Shown here: positions 14,226-23,336 of the stretch, one piece after another | Layout of the letters: each line of letters starts with the position of its first letter | How positions within the stretch are numbered: position 1 is the first letter of the stretch | Assembly: GCA_020722945.1 (NCBI GenBank) | Contig: DYJV01000005.1 | Span: forward strand, 1 to 33,993 | From: Candidatus Methylomirabilis sp. | GTDB taxonomy: Bacteria > DYJV01 | Length of the DNA: 33,993 nucleotides | Direction of reading: 5' to 3' | Position numbers and translations under genes: made by a program | The notes under the pieces: model-generated | What the model was told of the DNA's origin: nothing | Databases searched by the model: none | The model's input: the letters and a program-made list of their open reading frames with translations, nothing else

Positions 14226-16151
14226 ATGAATAAATATACGATAATTAAAGTTTTTTTACCTATACTTTTTTTATTTCTATTTTCAGTAAATATATTTTCA
14301 GAAGAGCATATATCAAAGCTTGATTCAATACTTGTAACAGCAGAGAAAGCAGAGACCAAAGAGGAGGAAGTCACAAAATTTGCTACTATTGTTACAAGTG
14401 AAGAGCTCAAACAAACAGGTGCATACAACCTTGCTGAAGCATTAAGAAGAGTTGGCGGATTTGGTTATAAAGCTCTTAGTCCAACTGGGATTACACATGG
14501 TGGGATGAGTTCTGAATTAAATATAAGAGGGGTGTATGGGGGAGAGCTCGTGCTGATAAACGGTTTTCCTGTCCAACTTGCTTCAAGTAAAGCTTACGAC
14601 TTAGATATGTTGTCGATAGAGCAGATTGAAAGAGTTGAAGTTATTAAAGGAGCAGCATCAACACTTTATGGTGCTGATGCAATGTCGGGAGTTATCAATA
14701 TTATTACAAAAAAGAGTAGTGATAAATTAAACTTAAATTTATCTTCTATGCTTGGTGATTACCAATATAACAAAAACTCATTGGACCTCTCTTACAAAGG
14801 GATAGATGCAGGTTTTAGTAACAGTCACCTTGGAGATAGTATGCGTGCTTCTGAAAGCTTTACTAAAAAATATCACTACAATATAGATGATGAGAATAAC
14901 CGTAACTATCACATCTCATTGTTCCCACTGGAGGGACTTTCTTTAGATTTTATAGGAGCAGATGACAAAACAGCTTTTTTAAAAATAAATGAAGCTTCTG
15001 GTCCAAATTTACTCTCTGAAAGCGATCAAGAGCATCACAAATATTTCTTTGATACAAAGTATCAGTTTAAAGATTTTACTATTAAAGGATTTTACTATAA
15101 TGACTATCTAACCTTTGAAAAGATGGAGGAGACTTACAGTAAGAAGAAAAAAACTTGGGATAAAAAGTTTTCAAACACAATAAATAACTCAAAAAATTAT
15201 GGTGGAGAGCTAAATTATAAATTAAATATCTTTAAATCTGATATCCTTTTAGGTTCAGATCTTATTCACAGAAATGCTGATTACAGTCTACAATATGGTA
15301 AAAAGACAAGAGATGATTACTCTTTATTTTTACAAGTGAGGAGAAATTTTATTGATGCTTTAGGTATAGTTTTGGGGTTAAGGGAGCAGTATATAAATGG
15401 ACATCAGGGTGCAGATAACCAAAATATCTTTCTTCCATCTCTGGGAGGAAATTATAAATTATCAGAATCTATATATATCTTTGCCAATAGCAGTAAGGCA
15501 TTTAAAGCACCTACTTTTAACAACCTATACTACAGCAGTGATTTCTTAGTAGGGAATCCGAAGCTTGAGCCTGAATTGGGATGGACATACGATTTGGGAT
15601 TTAAATTTTATAAAGAGTATCTAAAATTAAAAACAGCTTTATTTTTTATGGATTATGAAGATAAGATAGAGCTTGATAAAACAAAAGGGTATCCTCAGAC
15701 ATACTATAATGCAAGTAATTACGAATCGAAAGGTCTTGAATGGGAGAGTGATATCAACCCTTTTTACGATTTTCAAAATATTATGAGAAATATATATTTT
15801 TCATTTTCAGGATTCTGGTGTGATCCTACTGCTGAAGATAGTAAGGGAGAAATTTATCAGATAGGACCAAAATTACAGTTTACTTTTTCAGCTTATTACG
15901 ATTCAGATATTTTTGATATTGCTCTATCTTATGTAACACTCTCTCATAGAGAGAAAAATTTAAGAGATAGTAATCTTTTTAATTTATCCTCTAAATTTAA
16001 ATTAACAAAACATTTTGATATATTTCTTGACATTGATAATATTTTTAATGATAAAGTTGATAATGCCGGAGATAGAGAGAGTAGTTTAAACAACTATGTT
16101 TACTACGGTATGGACAGGTTCTTTAAATTTGGGGTCAATTACAAATTTTAA
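14226..16151 (+). CDS. TonB-dependent outer-membrane receptor (BtuB/HmuR-like)
   Basis: The 641-residue protein has a signal peptide (1-25), a TonB-box region (SILVTAEK, about 35-42), a plug domain (about 50-160, with ELNIRGVYGGELVLINGFPV and EVIKGAASTLYGADAMSGVINIITKK) and a 22-strand-type beta-barrel ending in the outer-membrane terminal phenylalanine (NYKF). The block FKAPTFNNLYY ... GNPKLEPE is general for cobalamin, heme and siderophore receptors. Control by the upstream cobalamin riboswitch and the adjoining CobN-like gene favour a corrinoid as substrate, with heme or another metal tetrapyrrole as the alternative. A good AAAAAGGAG site precedes the ATG. The next gene begins 22 bases downstream. 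Confidence 0.92.
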   Translation: MNKYTIIKVFLPILFLFLFSVNIFSEEHISKLDSILVTAEKAETKEEEVTKFATIVTSEELKQTGAYNLAEALRRVGGFGYKALSPTGITHGGMSSELNIRGVYGGELVLINGFPVQLASSKAYDLDMLSIEQIERVEVIKGAASTLYGADAMSGVINIITKKSSDKLNLNLSSMLGDYQYNKNSLDLSYKGIDAGFSNSHLGDSMRASESFTKKYHYNIDDENNRNYHISLFPLEGLSLDFIGADDKTAFLKINEASGPNLLSESDQEHHKYFFDTKYQFKDFTIKGFYYNDYLTFEKMEETYSKKKKTWDKKFSNTINNSKNYGGELNYKLNIFKSDILLGSDLIHRNADYSLQYGKKTRDDYSLFLQVRRNFIDALGIVLGLREQYINGHQGADNQNIFLPSLGGNYKLSESIYIFANSSKAFKAPTFNNLYYSSDFLVGNPKLEPELGWTYDLGFKFYKEYLKLKTALFFMDYEDKIELDKTKGYPQTYYNASNYESKGLEWESDINPFYDFQNIMRNIYFSFSGFWCDPTAEDSKGEIYQIGPKLQFTFSAYYDSDIFDIALSYVTLSHREKNLRDSNLFNLSSKFKLTKHFDIFLDIDNIFNDKVDNAGDRESSLNNYVYYGMDRFFKFGVNYKF

Positions 16152-16173
16152 AAAATATTATTTGGAGTTGCTA

Positions 16174-19100
16174 ATGAAGAAAGTTATCTTTTTCTTGACC
16201 ATTGTTACAATTTTTCTCTTTACATATCCTCTTTTTGGGAAAGATAGTAAAATTGTATTTCTAATAGGACACTCAGCTTCTAAAAGTTTCTCTGATGCTT
16301 TACAATCTTTGGGGAAAGATGTAGAGTCAAAAGTTGAATTTATAACTGTTAAAGAGATAGAGAAGAGAGATTCTCTCCAATTTGATCAATCCACGATTCT
16401 CTTTGTTGATACAATGTATCCTCAAATAAAAAAAGTTCTTAAAAAAATAGGTAAAGAGAACAAAATCTACTCTTTGAGAGGGGCTTCTAAAAAGAGTTCT
16501 AAAGGGGGAAGTAGTGAGCTCCTTTATGATTCAGAGATAATAGCCTACTATGGTAATTTTACAGATAAAAATATTTTGAACCTTATCAGATACATACTCA
16601 ACAAAGAGGGGATTGTTTCTATGACTTATGAAGCTCCTACTCTGTTACCTGAAGTTTTCCTATCTTATCCCGGTAGCGGTAAGTTTTTTGATTCTTTTGA
16701 GGATTATGTAAAATGGTATAAAGATAATGGTTTATACAAAAGTAACTCTTTTTGGGTTGGGATAACTTACTATCGAGCAATGCTTGATAACGATTTTATA
16801 AAGCAATTTGTGAAAAGATTTGAAGATGCCGGGATAAATGTTGCAATAAGTTTCTCTTTTCCAGATTATCTTGGAGTGAAGAAATTTTTTGCCCCACAAA
16901 ATGTAAATTTTATTTTAGGTTTATCTTACAAATTTTCAGCTTCTGTCAATGATGAAAATTTTGACACATTAAAAAATCTAAATACTCCCGTTTATAATCT
17001 CATATCACTTTTTGATGCTTCAAAGGAGAGCTGGGAGCTTTCAGAGACAGGGCTTACTCCTTTTGAAGTTTCTTTTCAAATATCTCTTCCTGAAATGGGT
17101 GGGCTTATAGAGCCAACTGTAGTAGCCTCAAATGAGGAGATAAAAGACAATAGTAGCTCTAAAGTAGTTACATCAAGCAGAGAGATAGCTTATCAGGTAG
17201 ATTTTATCATCCAAAGAATCAAGAAGATGAGAGAGCTTCAGACAAAGAGTAACAAGGATAAGAAAATTGCGATATTTTACTATAATCATCACCCCGGTAA
17301 ACAGAATATAGGGGCAAGCTACCTTAATGTTATGGGCAGCCTTGGGGTGATTTTGTCAAAATTAAGGGAGAAAGGTTACGATATCCCAGAAAATTTTGAT
17401 GTAAAAGAGGAGAACCTCAAACAACTTATGCTTCTTTCAGGCAGGAATGTTGGGAATTATGCTCCTGGTGAGATTGAGGAGTTAGTTAAAACTGGAAAGG
17501 TTGAATTTCTACAAGTTGAGGATTACCTTAAAATGGTAGAGAGTTTTCCCCGCAACTTCATTAATCCTATTATGGAGAAGTGGGGTGATCCAAAAGAGAG
17601 CAAAATTATGTTTTATAATGGGAAATTTATTATCCCTATGGTAAAAATAAGTGATAAAGTTATTATCCTTCCTCAACCTTCAAGAGGGTGGGGAGAAGAT
17701 ATCGAAAAGATGTATCATGATGTAACTCTGCCCCCTCACCACCAGTATGTTGCTGTTTATATGTGGCTTAAAAATATTTTTAATGCAGATGCTTTTATAA
17801 ATCTTGGAACACATGGCACCCACGAATGGATGCCTGGAAAACAAGTAGGGACTATTTATTGGGATAATGGCGATTTTTTAGTTCAAGATATCCCTCTTTT
17901 ATATCCGTATGTTATGGATGATGTTGGGGAAGCTCTTCAGGCAAAGAGGCGAGGGCGAGGAGTTATTTTGAGCCATCTTACCCCTGCGATGAAGAAGGGG
18001 AGTCTTTTTGATAAATATTCTGAGCTTGGGGAGATTATCCAGCAGTATAACAGCTCTTTTGATAAAGATAAGAAATTAAAAGAGGAGAAGCTAAATAAAA
18101 TTAAGCGGATAGTAATTGATACAGGGTTATATAAAGATCTCAATCTAAAACTTACAGAAACCAAAGATATTGATATTGGTGAAGATGATATAGAAAATAT
18201 AGAACATTATCTTCTTGATATCAAACAGGAGGTTTTACCTTTTGGCCTTCACACTTATGGAAAGATAGATTTAAAAGAGGCAGAGGAGTTTGCAAAGTTA
18301 CTTTCTGAGAAACACTCTAATGATAAAGATTTCCTTAATAAATTAAAAATGAGTGCAAAAGATGAGATTGATAATCTTATAAATGGATTAAATGGTGGGT
18401 ATATTCCACCCGGAAAAGGTAATGATCCACTTAGAGCTCCTGATGCAATACCTACCGGCAAGAATTTGTATGCATTTGATTCAAGTAAAATTCCATCGGA
18501 AGAGGCTTACAATCTTGGAATTAAATTAGTTGAAGATAAATTAAAAAAGTATAAAGAGCAACATAGTGCTTCCCCTAAAAAAGTAGAAGTTATCTTGTGG
18601 TCAGTTGAAACTTGCAGAGATGAGGGGATTGGGATAAGTGAAGCTCTATACTATATGGGAATTAAACCTAAATGGGATTCAAAAGGTAAAGTTGTAGGGG
18701 TTGAAGCTATCCCTGGAAATATTTTAAAGAGGGGAAGGATAGATGTTCTACTCCAGACTTCTGGTCTTTTCAGAGATATGTTTCCAAATCTTATAAATCT
18801 TCTTGATGATGCTGTCAAACTTGCTAAAAATCAAACTGATGTTGAGAATTTTATAAGAGATAATTCAGCAAGATTAGAAAAATTGCTCATAGCTAAAGGT
18901 TACTCTAAAGAGGAGGCAGAAAATATTTCTGATATCAGAATATTTGGTGCACCACCCGGAGCTTATGGAACAATGGTTTCAGAGCTTACAGGGAATTCAG
19001 GGGTATGGGACAATGAAAGTAATATTGCTGAGGTTTATATAAATAGACTATCTTACGGTTTTTCAAGAAGCAGCTGGGGTAAACCACTGAAAGATGTTTT

Positions 19101-20049
19101 TAAAGAGAATCTTAAAGATGTTGATATTGTATCTCATACAATTTCAACAAATCTTTACGGAACTATGGATAATGATGATTTCTTCCAATACGCAGGTGGT
19201 GCTGTTCTTGCTGTGAGAAGTGTTACCGGCAAATCACCAGAGCTTTTTGTATCAAGAAGTGCAGACCCAAAAAATGTTTTTGCTGAAAATATCAGTAAAA
19301 CTGTCGGTAAAGAGTTTAGGATACGGTATACCAACCCTGAATGGATCAAGGGTATGATGAAAGATGGTTATGCTGGTGCAAGGGAGATGAGCAATTTTGT
19401 TGAGTATATGTGGGGATGGCAGGTTACAGTCCCTGATATAGTTGATTCTGCTAAATGGCAGGAGACTTTTGATGTTTATACTCAAGATAGATACAATCTT
19501 GGTATAAAAAAATTTTTTGAGAAAGATAATCCTTGGGCATATCAGTCTATCAATGCAAGGATGCTTGAAGCTGTTAGAAAGAGTTATTGGAAAGCTGACG
19601 AAGCTACAGTCAAAAAACTTTCTGTTGAATATGCATTAAATGTTATCAATCATGGTGTTGCATGTTGCGATCATACTTGCAACAACCCTATGCTTAATCA
19701 GATGGTTGTTAATATTATCTCACTTCCGGGAGTTATGAGTCCAGAGCTTGTTGAACAGTTTAAAGCCACCATTACAAAGGCAATTGGTAAACCTCTTGAC
19801 CAAGCTGTAAAAGATAGAGAGGAGTTGCTTGATAAATTGTCAAATATTGTGGAGGAGATGAAAAGTAAGAATGTTAATGGAAAAACTGATGCCAACAATG
19901 AAGTAAAAGGTTACGAAATGAAAGAGGAGACAAAGAAAGAGGATTCTCAAGCCACATCTTCAGGTGTCCAGTGGTATCTGATGATATTTGTTTTTGCAAT
20001 AATCTTCATAATATTTACAGGGATTATGAGGAGAAAAAAAGTTGACTAA
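16174..20049 (+). CDS. CobN-like chelatase, exported and membrane-anchored (HmuS-like)
   Basis: The 1291-residue protein belongs to the CobN / magnesium-chelatase-H family. It carries YYNHHPGKQNIG (about 372-383), the strongly conserved NLGTHGTHEWMPGK (about 543-556), CRDEGIGISEAL (about 814) and RIFGAPPGAYGTMVSEL (about 925). Unlike biosynthetic CobN it starts with a signal peptide (MKKVIFFLTIVTIFLF...) and ends with a single membrane helix and basic tail (about 1267-1291), so the catalytic body should lie in the periplasm. Near the end it has CCDHTC (C1164, C1165, H1167, C1169), a possible metal site. No CobS/CobT partners are nearby. This is the architecture I recall for HmuS of Bacteroidetes heme uptake, reported to act as a tetrapyrrole dechelatase. 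ATG 16174 was chosen because TTGGAG precedes it and the signal peptide starts there. Confidence 0.88.
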   Translation: MKKVIFFLTIVTIFLFTYPLFGKDSKIVFLIGHSASKSFSDALQSLGKDVESKVEFITVKEIEKRDSLQFDQSTILFVDTMYPQIKKVLKKIGKENKIYSLRGASKKSSKGGSSELLYDSEIIAYYGNFTDKNILNLIRYILNKEGIVSMTYEAPTLLPEVFLSYPGSGKFFDSFEDYVKWYKDNGLYKSNSFWVGITYYRAMLDNDFIKQFVKRFEDAGINVAISFSFPDYLGVKKFFAPQNVNFILGLSYKFSASVNDENFDTLKNLNTPVYNLISLFDASKESWELSETGLTPFEVSFQISLPEMGGLIEPTVVASNEEIKDNSSSKVVTSSREIAYQVDFIIQRIKKMRELQTKSNKDKKIAIFYYNHHPGKQNIGASYLNVMGSLGVILSKLREKGYDIPENFDVKEENLKQLMLLSGRNVGNYAPGEIEELVKTGKVEFLQVEDYLKMVESFPRNFINPIMEKWGDPKESKIMFYNGKFIIPMVKISDKVIILPQPSRGWGEDIEKMYHDVTLPPHHQYVAVYMWLKNIFNADAFINLGTHGTHEWMPGKQVGTIYWDNGDFLVQDIPLLYPYVMDDVGEALQAKRRGRGVILSHLTPAMKKGSLFDKYSELGEIIQQYNSSFDKDKKLKEEKLNKIKRIVIDTGLYKDLNLKLTETKDIDIGEDDIENIEHYLLDIKQEVLPFGLHTYGKIDLKEAEEFAKLLSEKHSNDKDFLNKLKMSAKDEIDNLINGLNGGYIPPGKGNDPLRAPDAIPTGKNLYAFDSSKIPSEEAYNLGIKLVEDKLKKYKEQHSASPKKVEVILWSVETCRDEGIGISEALYYMGIKPKWDSKGKVVGVEAIPGNILKRGRIDVLLQTSGLFRDMFPNLINLLDDAVKLAKNQTDVENFIRDNSARLEKLLIAKGYSKEEAENISDIRIFGAPPGAYGTMVSELTGNSGVWDNESNIAEVYINRLSYGFSRSSWGKPLKDVFKENLKDVDIVSHTISTNLYGTMDNDDFFQYAGGAVLAVRSVTGKSPELFVSRSADPKNVFAENISKTVGKEFRIRYTNPEWIKGMMKDGYAGAREMSNFVEYMWGWQVTVPDIVDSAKWQETFDVYTQDRYNLGIKKFFEKDNPWAYQSINARMLEAVRKSYWKADEATVKKLSVEYALNVINHGVACCDHTCNNPMLNQMVVNIISLPGVMSPELVEQFKATITKAIGKPLDQAVKDREELLDKLSNIVEEMKSKNVNGKTDANNEVKGYEMKEETKKEDSQATSSGVQWYLMIFVFAIIFIIFTGIMRRKKVD

Positions 20050-20077
20050 AATACTTTTTTTTGTTAAAAATATAAAC

Positions 20078-20096
20078 TACTCATAAGTAATGAGTA
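20078..20096. repeat. 7-5-7 palindrome after the CobN-like gene
   Basis: TACTCAT-AAGTA-ATGAGTA is a perfect inverted repeat between the CobN-like stop codon and the terminator. It could be an operator or a small RNA hairpin. Confidence 0.3.
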
Positions 20097-20100
20097 TTCC

Positions 20101-20145
20101 AAATGCCATGAAGGTTTTTCGATTCCCTTTGTGGCATTTTTTTTT
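20101..20145 (+). terminator. Strong rho-independent terminator after the CobN-like gene
   Basis: AAATGCCA pairs with TGGCATTT and the stem continues inward through TGAAGG/CCCTTTG with two G-U pairs (14 pairs in all), followed by a long T-run (20137-20145). It stands only 19 bases before the start codon of the next gene, leaving no room for a separate promoter. Confidence 0.88.
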
Positions 20146-20163
20146 GAAGTTGGTGAGGCTGAT

Positions 20164-21270
20164 TTGAAAAAGTTTCTCTTTTTAATTTTTATATTTATAT
20201 CAAGTAATCTTTATTCAGATAATATTGTTAGGCATAATGAAAAATCTGCTTTCTATGATGAAAAAGGAAAGCTTTACAAAATTGAAGAGGATTCCAATAA
20301 AGATGGGAAAATTGATATAATTAAGTTACTAAAAGATGGTGCTATTTATCAAGTTGTTCAGGATAAAGATTTTGATAATTTCTTTGAAACAACTATATTT
20401 ATGGATAAAGGGAAGGTTGTCAAAGTTACTTTAGACCTTAATAAAGACAAAAGTATTGATAAAGAGATACTTTATAAAGATGGATATGTTGAATCAGTTA
20501 AGATTGATGATAATTTTGATGGTAAGTTTGATAAATTTCAATATTTTGATGGTGATAAGATTGTAAAGCAGGTTGAAAAGGATAAAATTACATATTTTCT
20601 CCCTGACAACAGAAAGAGAGTTGTTCAAGGTGATAGCGAATTCTTCTACTTTAATGATACTATTATTAAGGCTGTTGTTTATAAAAATCGTAAAATATTC
20701 AGAACTGTTAATTTTAAAAATGGGATAAAAGATTCTGAAGAGATAGATGTAAATCTTGATGGAGTAGTAGATAGAAAATTAAATTACAAGAAGGGTGAGA
20801 TTTTTAAAGAGATTGTAGATTCTAATTTTGATGGTTTTTTTGAAGTAGCGATCTCTTATGAACATGGAAATATTGTAAAAGATGAAAAATATACAAAAAG
20901 TTGTAAATATCCTATTCAAGTCAAGATCGGTGAAACAATTTCTTTTGATTCCAATTGTAATGGAATATTTGAAAAGAGAGTTACTTCAAAGGGTGAGATA
21001 AAAGAGGTTGCTGTTGATAAGGACGAGGATAAAATATTAGATTCAATTTTGGAGTATAAAGGTAAAGAGCTTCTATCTTCAAAAGAGGACACAAATAAGG
21101 ATAATAAATTTGATTTATTTATCAAATATAAAGGTGGAAAAGTTATAAAAATTGAAAAGGATAGTAATTTTGACACTCAAATAGATATTGTCGAAATTTA
21201 TAAAGATGGAAAGCTTCTAACAAGAAAGAAAGATTTAGATTTTGATGGAAAGTTTGATTTTGAAGAGTAA
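20164..21270 (+). CDS. Exported protein of 24-residue DxNxDG repeats
   Basis: The 368-residue protein begins with a signal peptide (about 1-18, no lipobox). The mature part is a tandem array of calcium-loop-like motifs of the form DxNxDGxxD starting at residues 43, 67, 91, 115, 195, 219, 262, 285, 309, 333 and 357. Most are spaced exactly 24 residues apart and each is followed by a short strand such as YKDGKxxKI. The loops resemble dockerin, EF-hand or thrombospondin-type-3 Ca2+ sites, so Ca2+ binding in the periplasm or at the surface is likely. TTG 20164 was chosen because GGTGAGG precedes it and the signal peptide begins there; upstream codons lie in the terminator. It is followed after 36 bases by exbB. 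The role in the uptake module is unknown. Confidence 0.72.
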   Translation: MKKFLFLIFIFISSNLYSDNIVRHNEKSAFYDEKGKLYKIEEDSNKDGKIDIIKLLKDGAIYQVVQDKDFDNFFETTIFMDKGKVVKVTLDLNKDKSIDKEILYKDGYVESVKIDDNFDGKFDKFQYFDGDKIVKQVEKDKITYFLPDNRKRVVQGDSEFFYFNDTIIKAVVYKNRKIFRTVNFKNGIKDSEEIDVNLDGVVDRKLNYKKGEIFKEIVDSNFDGFFEVAISYEHGNIVKDEKYTKSCKYPIQVKIGETISFDSNCNGIFEKRVTSKGEIKEVAVDKDEDKILDSILEYKGKELLSSKEDTNKDNKFDLFIKYKGGKVIKIEKDSNFDTQIDIVEIYKDGKLLTRKKDLDFDGKFDFEE

Positions 21271-21306
21271 TTTTATACAACAAAATTTATTAGATAAGAG
21301 GTTATT

Positions 21307-21957
21307 ATGTTTGAATTAATTGTAAAATCTGGAATTTGTGGTTATTTGATAATTTTCTGCTCAATCTTGTCTCTTACTTTTATAATAGAGAGATTTATTG
21401 CTTTTAGAAAAATTAGGGTAAATGACCCTGAAATTTTTATTGAGATAATTGATTCATTAGAGAGTAATAAAATTGATAAATTACTCCCTAAAATTGAAAA
21501 ATCTAACTCACCTGTTGTAAAAGTGATCCATCAGATACTTACAAGGCATACAGGGAATGCCTCATGCTGTTTAAGTTCAAGAGAGTCGATAGAGAAGGGT
21601 ATCAATCATCTTTCTGAAAGGGAAGTCCGAGATATGGAGAAGAATTTGCCAATACTTTTGATAATAGGCCAGCTCTCGCCGTTGTTAGGTTTGCTTGGCA
21701 CAGTGCTTGGAATGATCAAGGCATTTATGGTTATTCAGGATCTGGGTGGGAAAGTTAATGCTCAGGCTCTTGCAGGAGGTATATGGGAAGCAATGCTCAC
21801 TACTGCAATGGGATTGTTTGTAGCAATACCTACGATGATTGCTTACAGCTATTTTGAAACACAGTTGGACAAGATGGTTGGTTTGATGAATGATATTGGT
21901 AATGAATTGATACACTCTTTTGAAAAATCAGGATACTTCAAACACAGTCATGATTAA
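21307..21957 (+). CDS. exbB: ExbB-like proton channel subunit
   Basis: The 216-residue MotA/TolQ/ExbB protein has three membrane helices (about 12-32, 112-135, 155-180) and the family block LPILLIIGQLSPLLGLLGTV followed by GMIKAF. With ExbD it forms the inner-membrane proton channel that energises TonB. An AAGAGG site precedes the ATG. It overlaps exbD, and the exbB-exbD-tonB order is classical. The TonB receptor is encoded 5 kb upstream on the same strand. Confidence 0.92.
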   Translation: MFELIVKSGICGYLIIFCSILSLTFIIERFIAFRKIRVNDPEIFIEIIDSLESNKIDKLLPKIEKSNSPVVKVIHQILTRHTGNASCCLSSRESIEKGINHLSEREVRDMEKNLPILLIIGQLSPLLGLLGTVLGMIKAFMVIQDLGGKVNAQALAGGIWEAMLTTAMGLFVAIPTMIAYSYFETQLDKMVGLMNDIGNELIHSFEKSGYFKHSHD

Positions 21958-22360
21958 TATAAAGAGCAACTTAAAAAATAAAAACGAGTTTCTTAACCTT
22001 ACTCCCCTGATTGATATTGTATTTCTTCTATTGATTTTTTTTATGGTTACTACCAATTTCATAGAAACAGATGGTGTTGACATAAAATTACCTGAAGCAA
22101 ATGCGAGAGCTGTTTTAGATACCGAAAATATTACAATTTATGTTACAAATGAAGATAAAATATATTTTAAAGGTAAATTTCTAACTCTTTCTGAATTAAA
22201 AGATAAACTCAAAGAGGATATTGCACTATCTCCAAACAAAATTGTAATCCTAAAATCTGATAAAAATGCAAAAGTTGATATTGCTGTAAAGATACTTGAT
22301 ATTGCAAAATCTTTGGGTGCTGATAAACTTGTTATTGCAACTAAAAGAGATGATAAATGA
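21950..22360 (+). CDS. exbD: ExbD-like proton channel subunit
   Basis: The 136-residue protein has one N-terminal membrane helix with the essential aspartate (D22 in LTPLIDIVFLLLIFFMV) and a periplasmic domain of the ExbD/TolR type. ATG 21950 overlaps the exbB stop by eight bases; a TTG 30 bases upstream would add a short tail inside exbB and seems less likely. Its stop overlaps the tonB start as ATGA. Confidence 0.92.
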   Translation: MINIKSNLKNKNEFLNLTPLIDIVFLLLIFFMVTTNFIETDGVDIKLPEANARAVLDTENITIYVTNEDKIYFKGKFLTLSELKDKLKEDIALSPNKIVILKSDKNAKVDIAVKILDIAKSLGADKLVIATKRDDK

Positions 22361-23097
22361 CGCTATCTTATTCAAGAAAGGAGAAAAACACTCTCTATAT
22401 TTTCCTCATCTCAACCATTATCCATTTTTTTATTTTTTTTATTTTCTTTAATGTTTATAAAAGTAAAGAGCCTGTCTCTAATCAAAACATTGTTGAGATA
22501 AATATTGCTGAGTATCAGAATGATGATTCTGTCTCCACTCCAACCGATGTAGGGGAGATAGATAGTGAGCTTGACACAAAAGATATTGACAAAATCAATC
22601 TTGAAGATATAAAACCTTTAAAACTCGATAAAGTTAAAGTTGAAAAGAGTAATTTAAAATTTTCAGATATAGGTGAAATCCCCTCTGACATTCCACTCAC
22701 ATACAATTTGGCGAATAGTAAAAGTGACAAAACAGAAAAAAAAGTTAGCAATATAGATAGTAAACCTCCTAAAGCTCCAAAAAATATAGATAGAAGCAGT
22801 GAACAAAATTATCTTACAAATTATCTTGGATCTGTGAGGAGTAAAATTGAGAAAAACAAAAATTATCCCCTTATAGCAAGAAAAATGGGTATAGAGGGGG
22901 TTGTTGGTGTAGAGTTTAAGATTTTCAGCAATGGGAAAGTCGAATTATTAAAGATTATTAAGAGTTCAGGGGCAAAATCTTTAGATCAAGCTGCATTTGA
23001 AGCAATTAAAAAATCTGAGCCTTTCCCACAATTCCCCGAACTTTTAAATAAAGAGAATTTAATGGTCAATTTATCAATTGTTTTTAAAATTGATTGA
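22357..23097 (+). CDS. tonB: TonB-like energy transducer
   Basis: The 246-residue protein has a cytoplasmic N-terminus, one membrane helix (about 14-32), a long charged periplasmic linker with few prolines and a C-terminal TonB domain (about 155-246). The domain carries NYPLIARKMGIEGVVGVEF, GKVELLKIIKSSG and LDQAAFEAIKKSEPFP. It couples the ExbB/ExbD channel to the plug of the receptor. Start and exbD stop overlap (ATGA). The -35 box of the next promoter overlaps its stop codon. Confidence 0.9.
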   Translation: MTLSYSRKEKNTLYIFLISTIIHFFIFFIFFNVYKSKEPVSNQNIVEINIAEYQNDDSVSTPTDVGEIDSELDTKDIDKINLEDIKPLKLDKVKVEKSNLKFSDIGEIPSDIPLTYNLANSKSDKTEKKVSNIDSKPPKAPKNIDRSSEQNYLTNYLGSVRSKIEKNKNYPLIARKMGIEGVVGVEFKIFSNGKVELLKIIKSSGAKSLDQAAFEAIKKSEPFPQFPELLNKENLMVNLSIVFKID

Positions 23098-23122
23098 CAT
23101 AAATAAAATTATTTAGTAATCA
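23094..23122 (+). promoter_or_regulatory. Candidate promoter for riboswitch-2 transcript
   Basis: TTGACA (23094-23099) overlaps the tonB stop codon. With a 17-base spacer the -10 is a weak TAATCA (23117-23122). The predicted start, about 23129, falls just before the first paired base of the riboswitch, which supports the position despite the poor -10. Confidence 0.4.
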
Positions 23123-23131
23123 ACTATTTAT

Positions 23132-23318
23132 ATTGTAGATTCAGGGAAGTGGGTAAATTCCCACCCTGTCCCCGCAGCCGTGAGTGAAGCCTTTTATAAA
23201 AAAGGTAAAAATTGGACATTTGTCACTGATATTTTTGGTTTTAAGCTGAAATATTGGGAAGGCAAATCTCAAAATCCAATTTTTGGTGACTTCACAAGGC
23301 GGAAAACCTGTCTACAAT
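23132..23318 (+). ncRNA. Cobalamin riboswitch 2 (upstream of DUF2162 operon)
   Basis: The core is almost base-for-base the same as riboswitch 1: AGGGAAGTGGG, CTGTCCCCGCAGCCGTGAG, CACTG ... TGGGAAGGC and AAGGCGGAAAACCTG. The closing stem differs completely in sequence yet pairs perfectly (ATTGTAGA 23132-23139 with TCTACAAT 23311-23318), and the side stem is shortened on both arms. Compensatory change of this kind shows the structure is under selection. The small CTCT-CGGGG-AGAG hairpin (23323-23338) is conserved too. It should control the three downstream genes in response to cobalamin. Confidence 0.93.
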
Positions 23319-23336
23319 TAAACTCTCGGGGATAAG

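Noticed and set aside
16096-16173. Earlier start for the CobN-like gene inside the receptor gene
   Set aside because: It would add 26 residues before a clear signal peptide, and the best ribosome site precedes ATG 16174.
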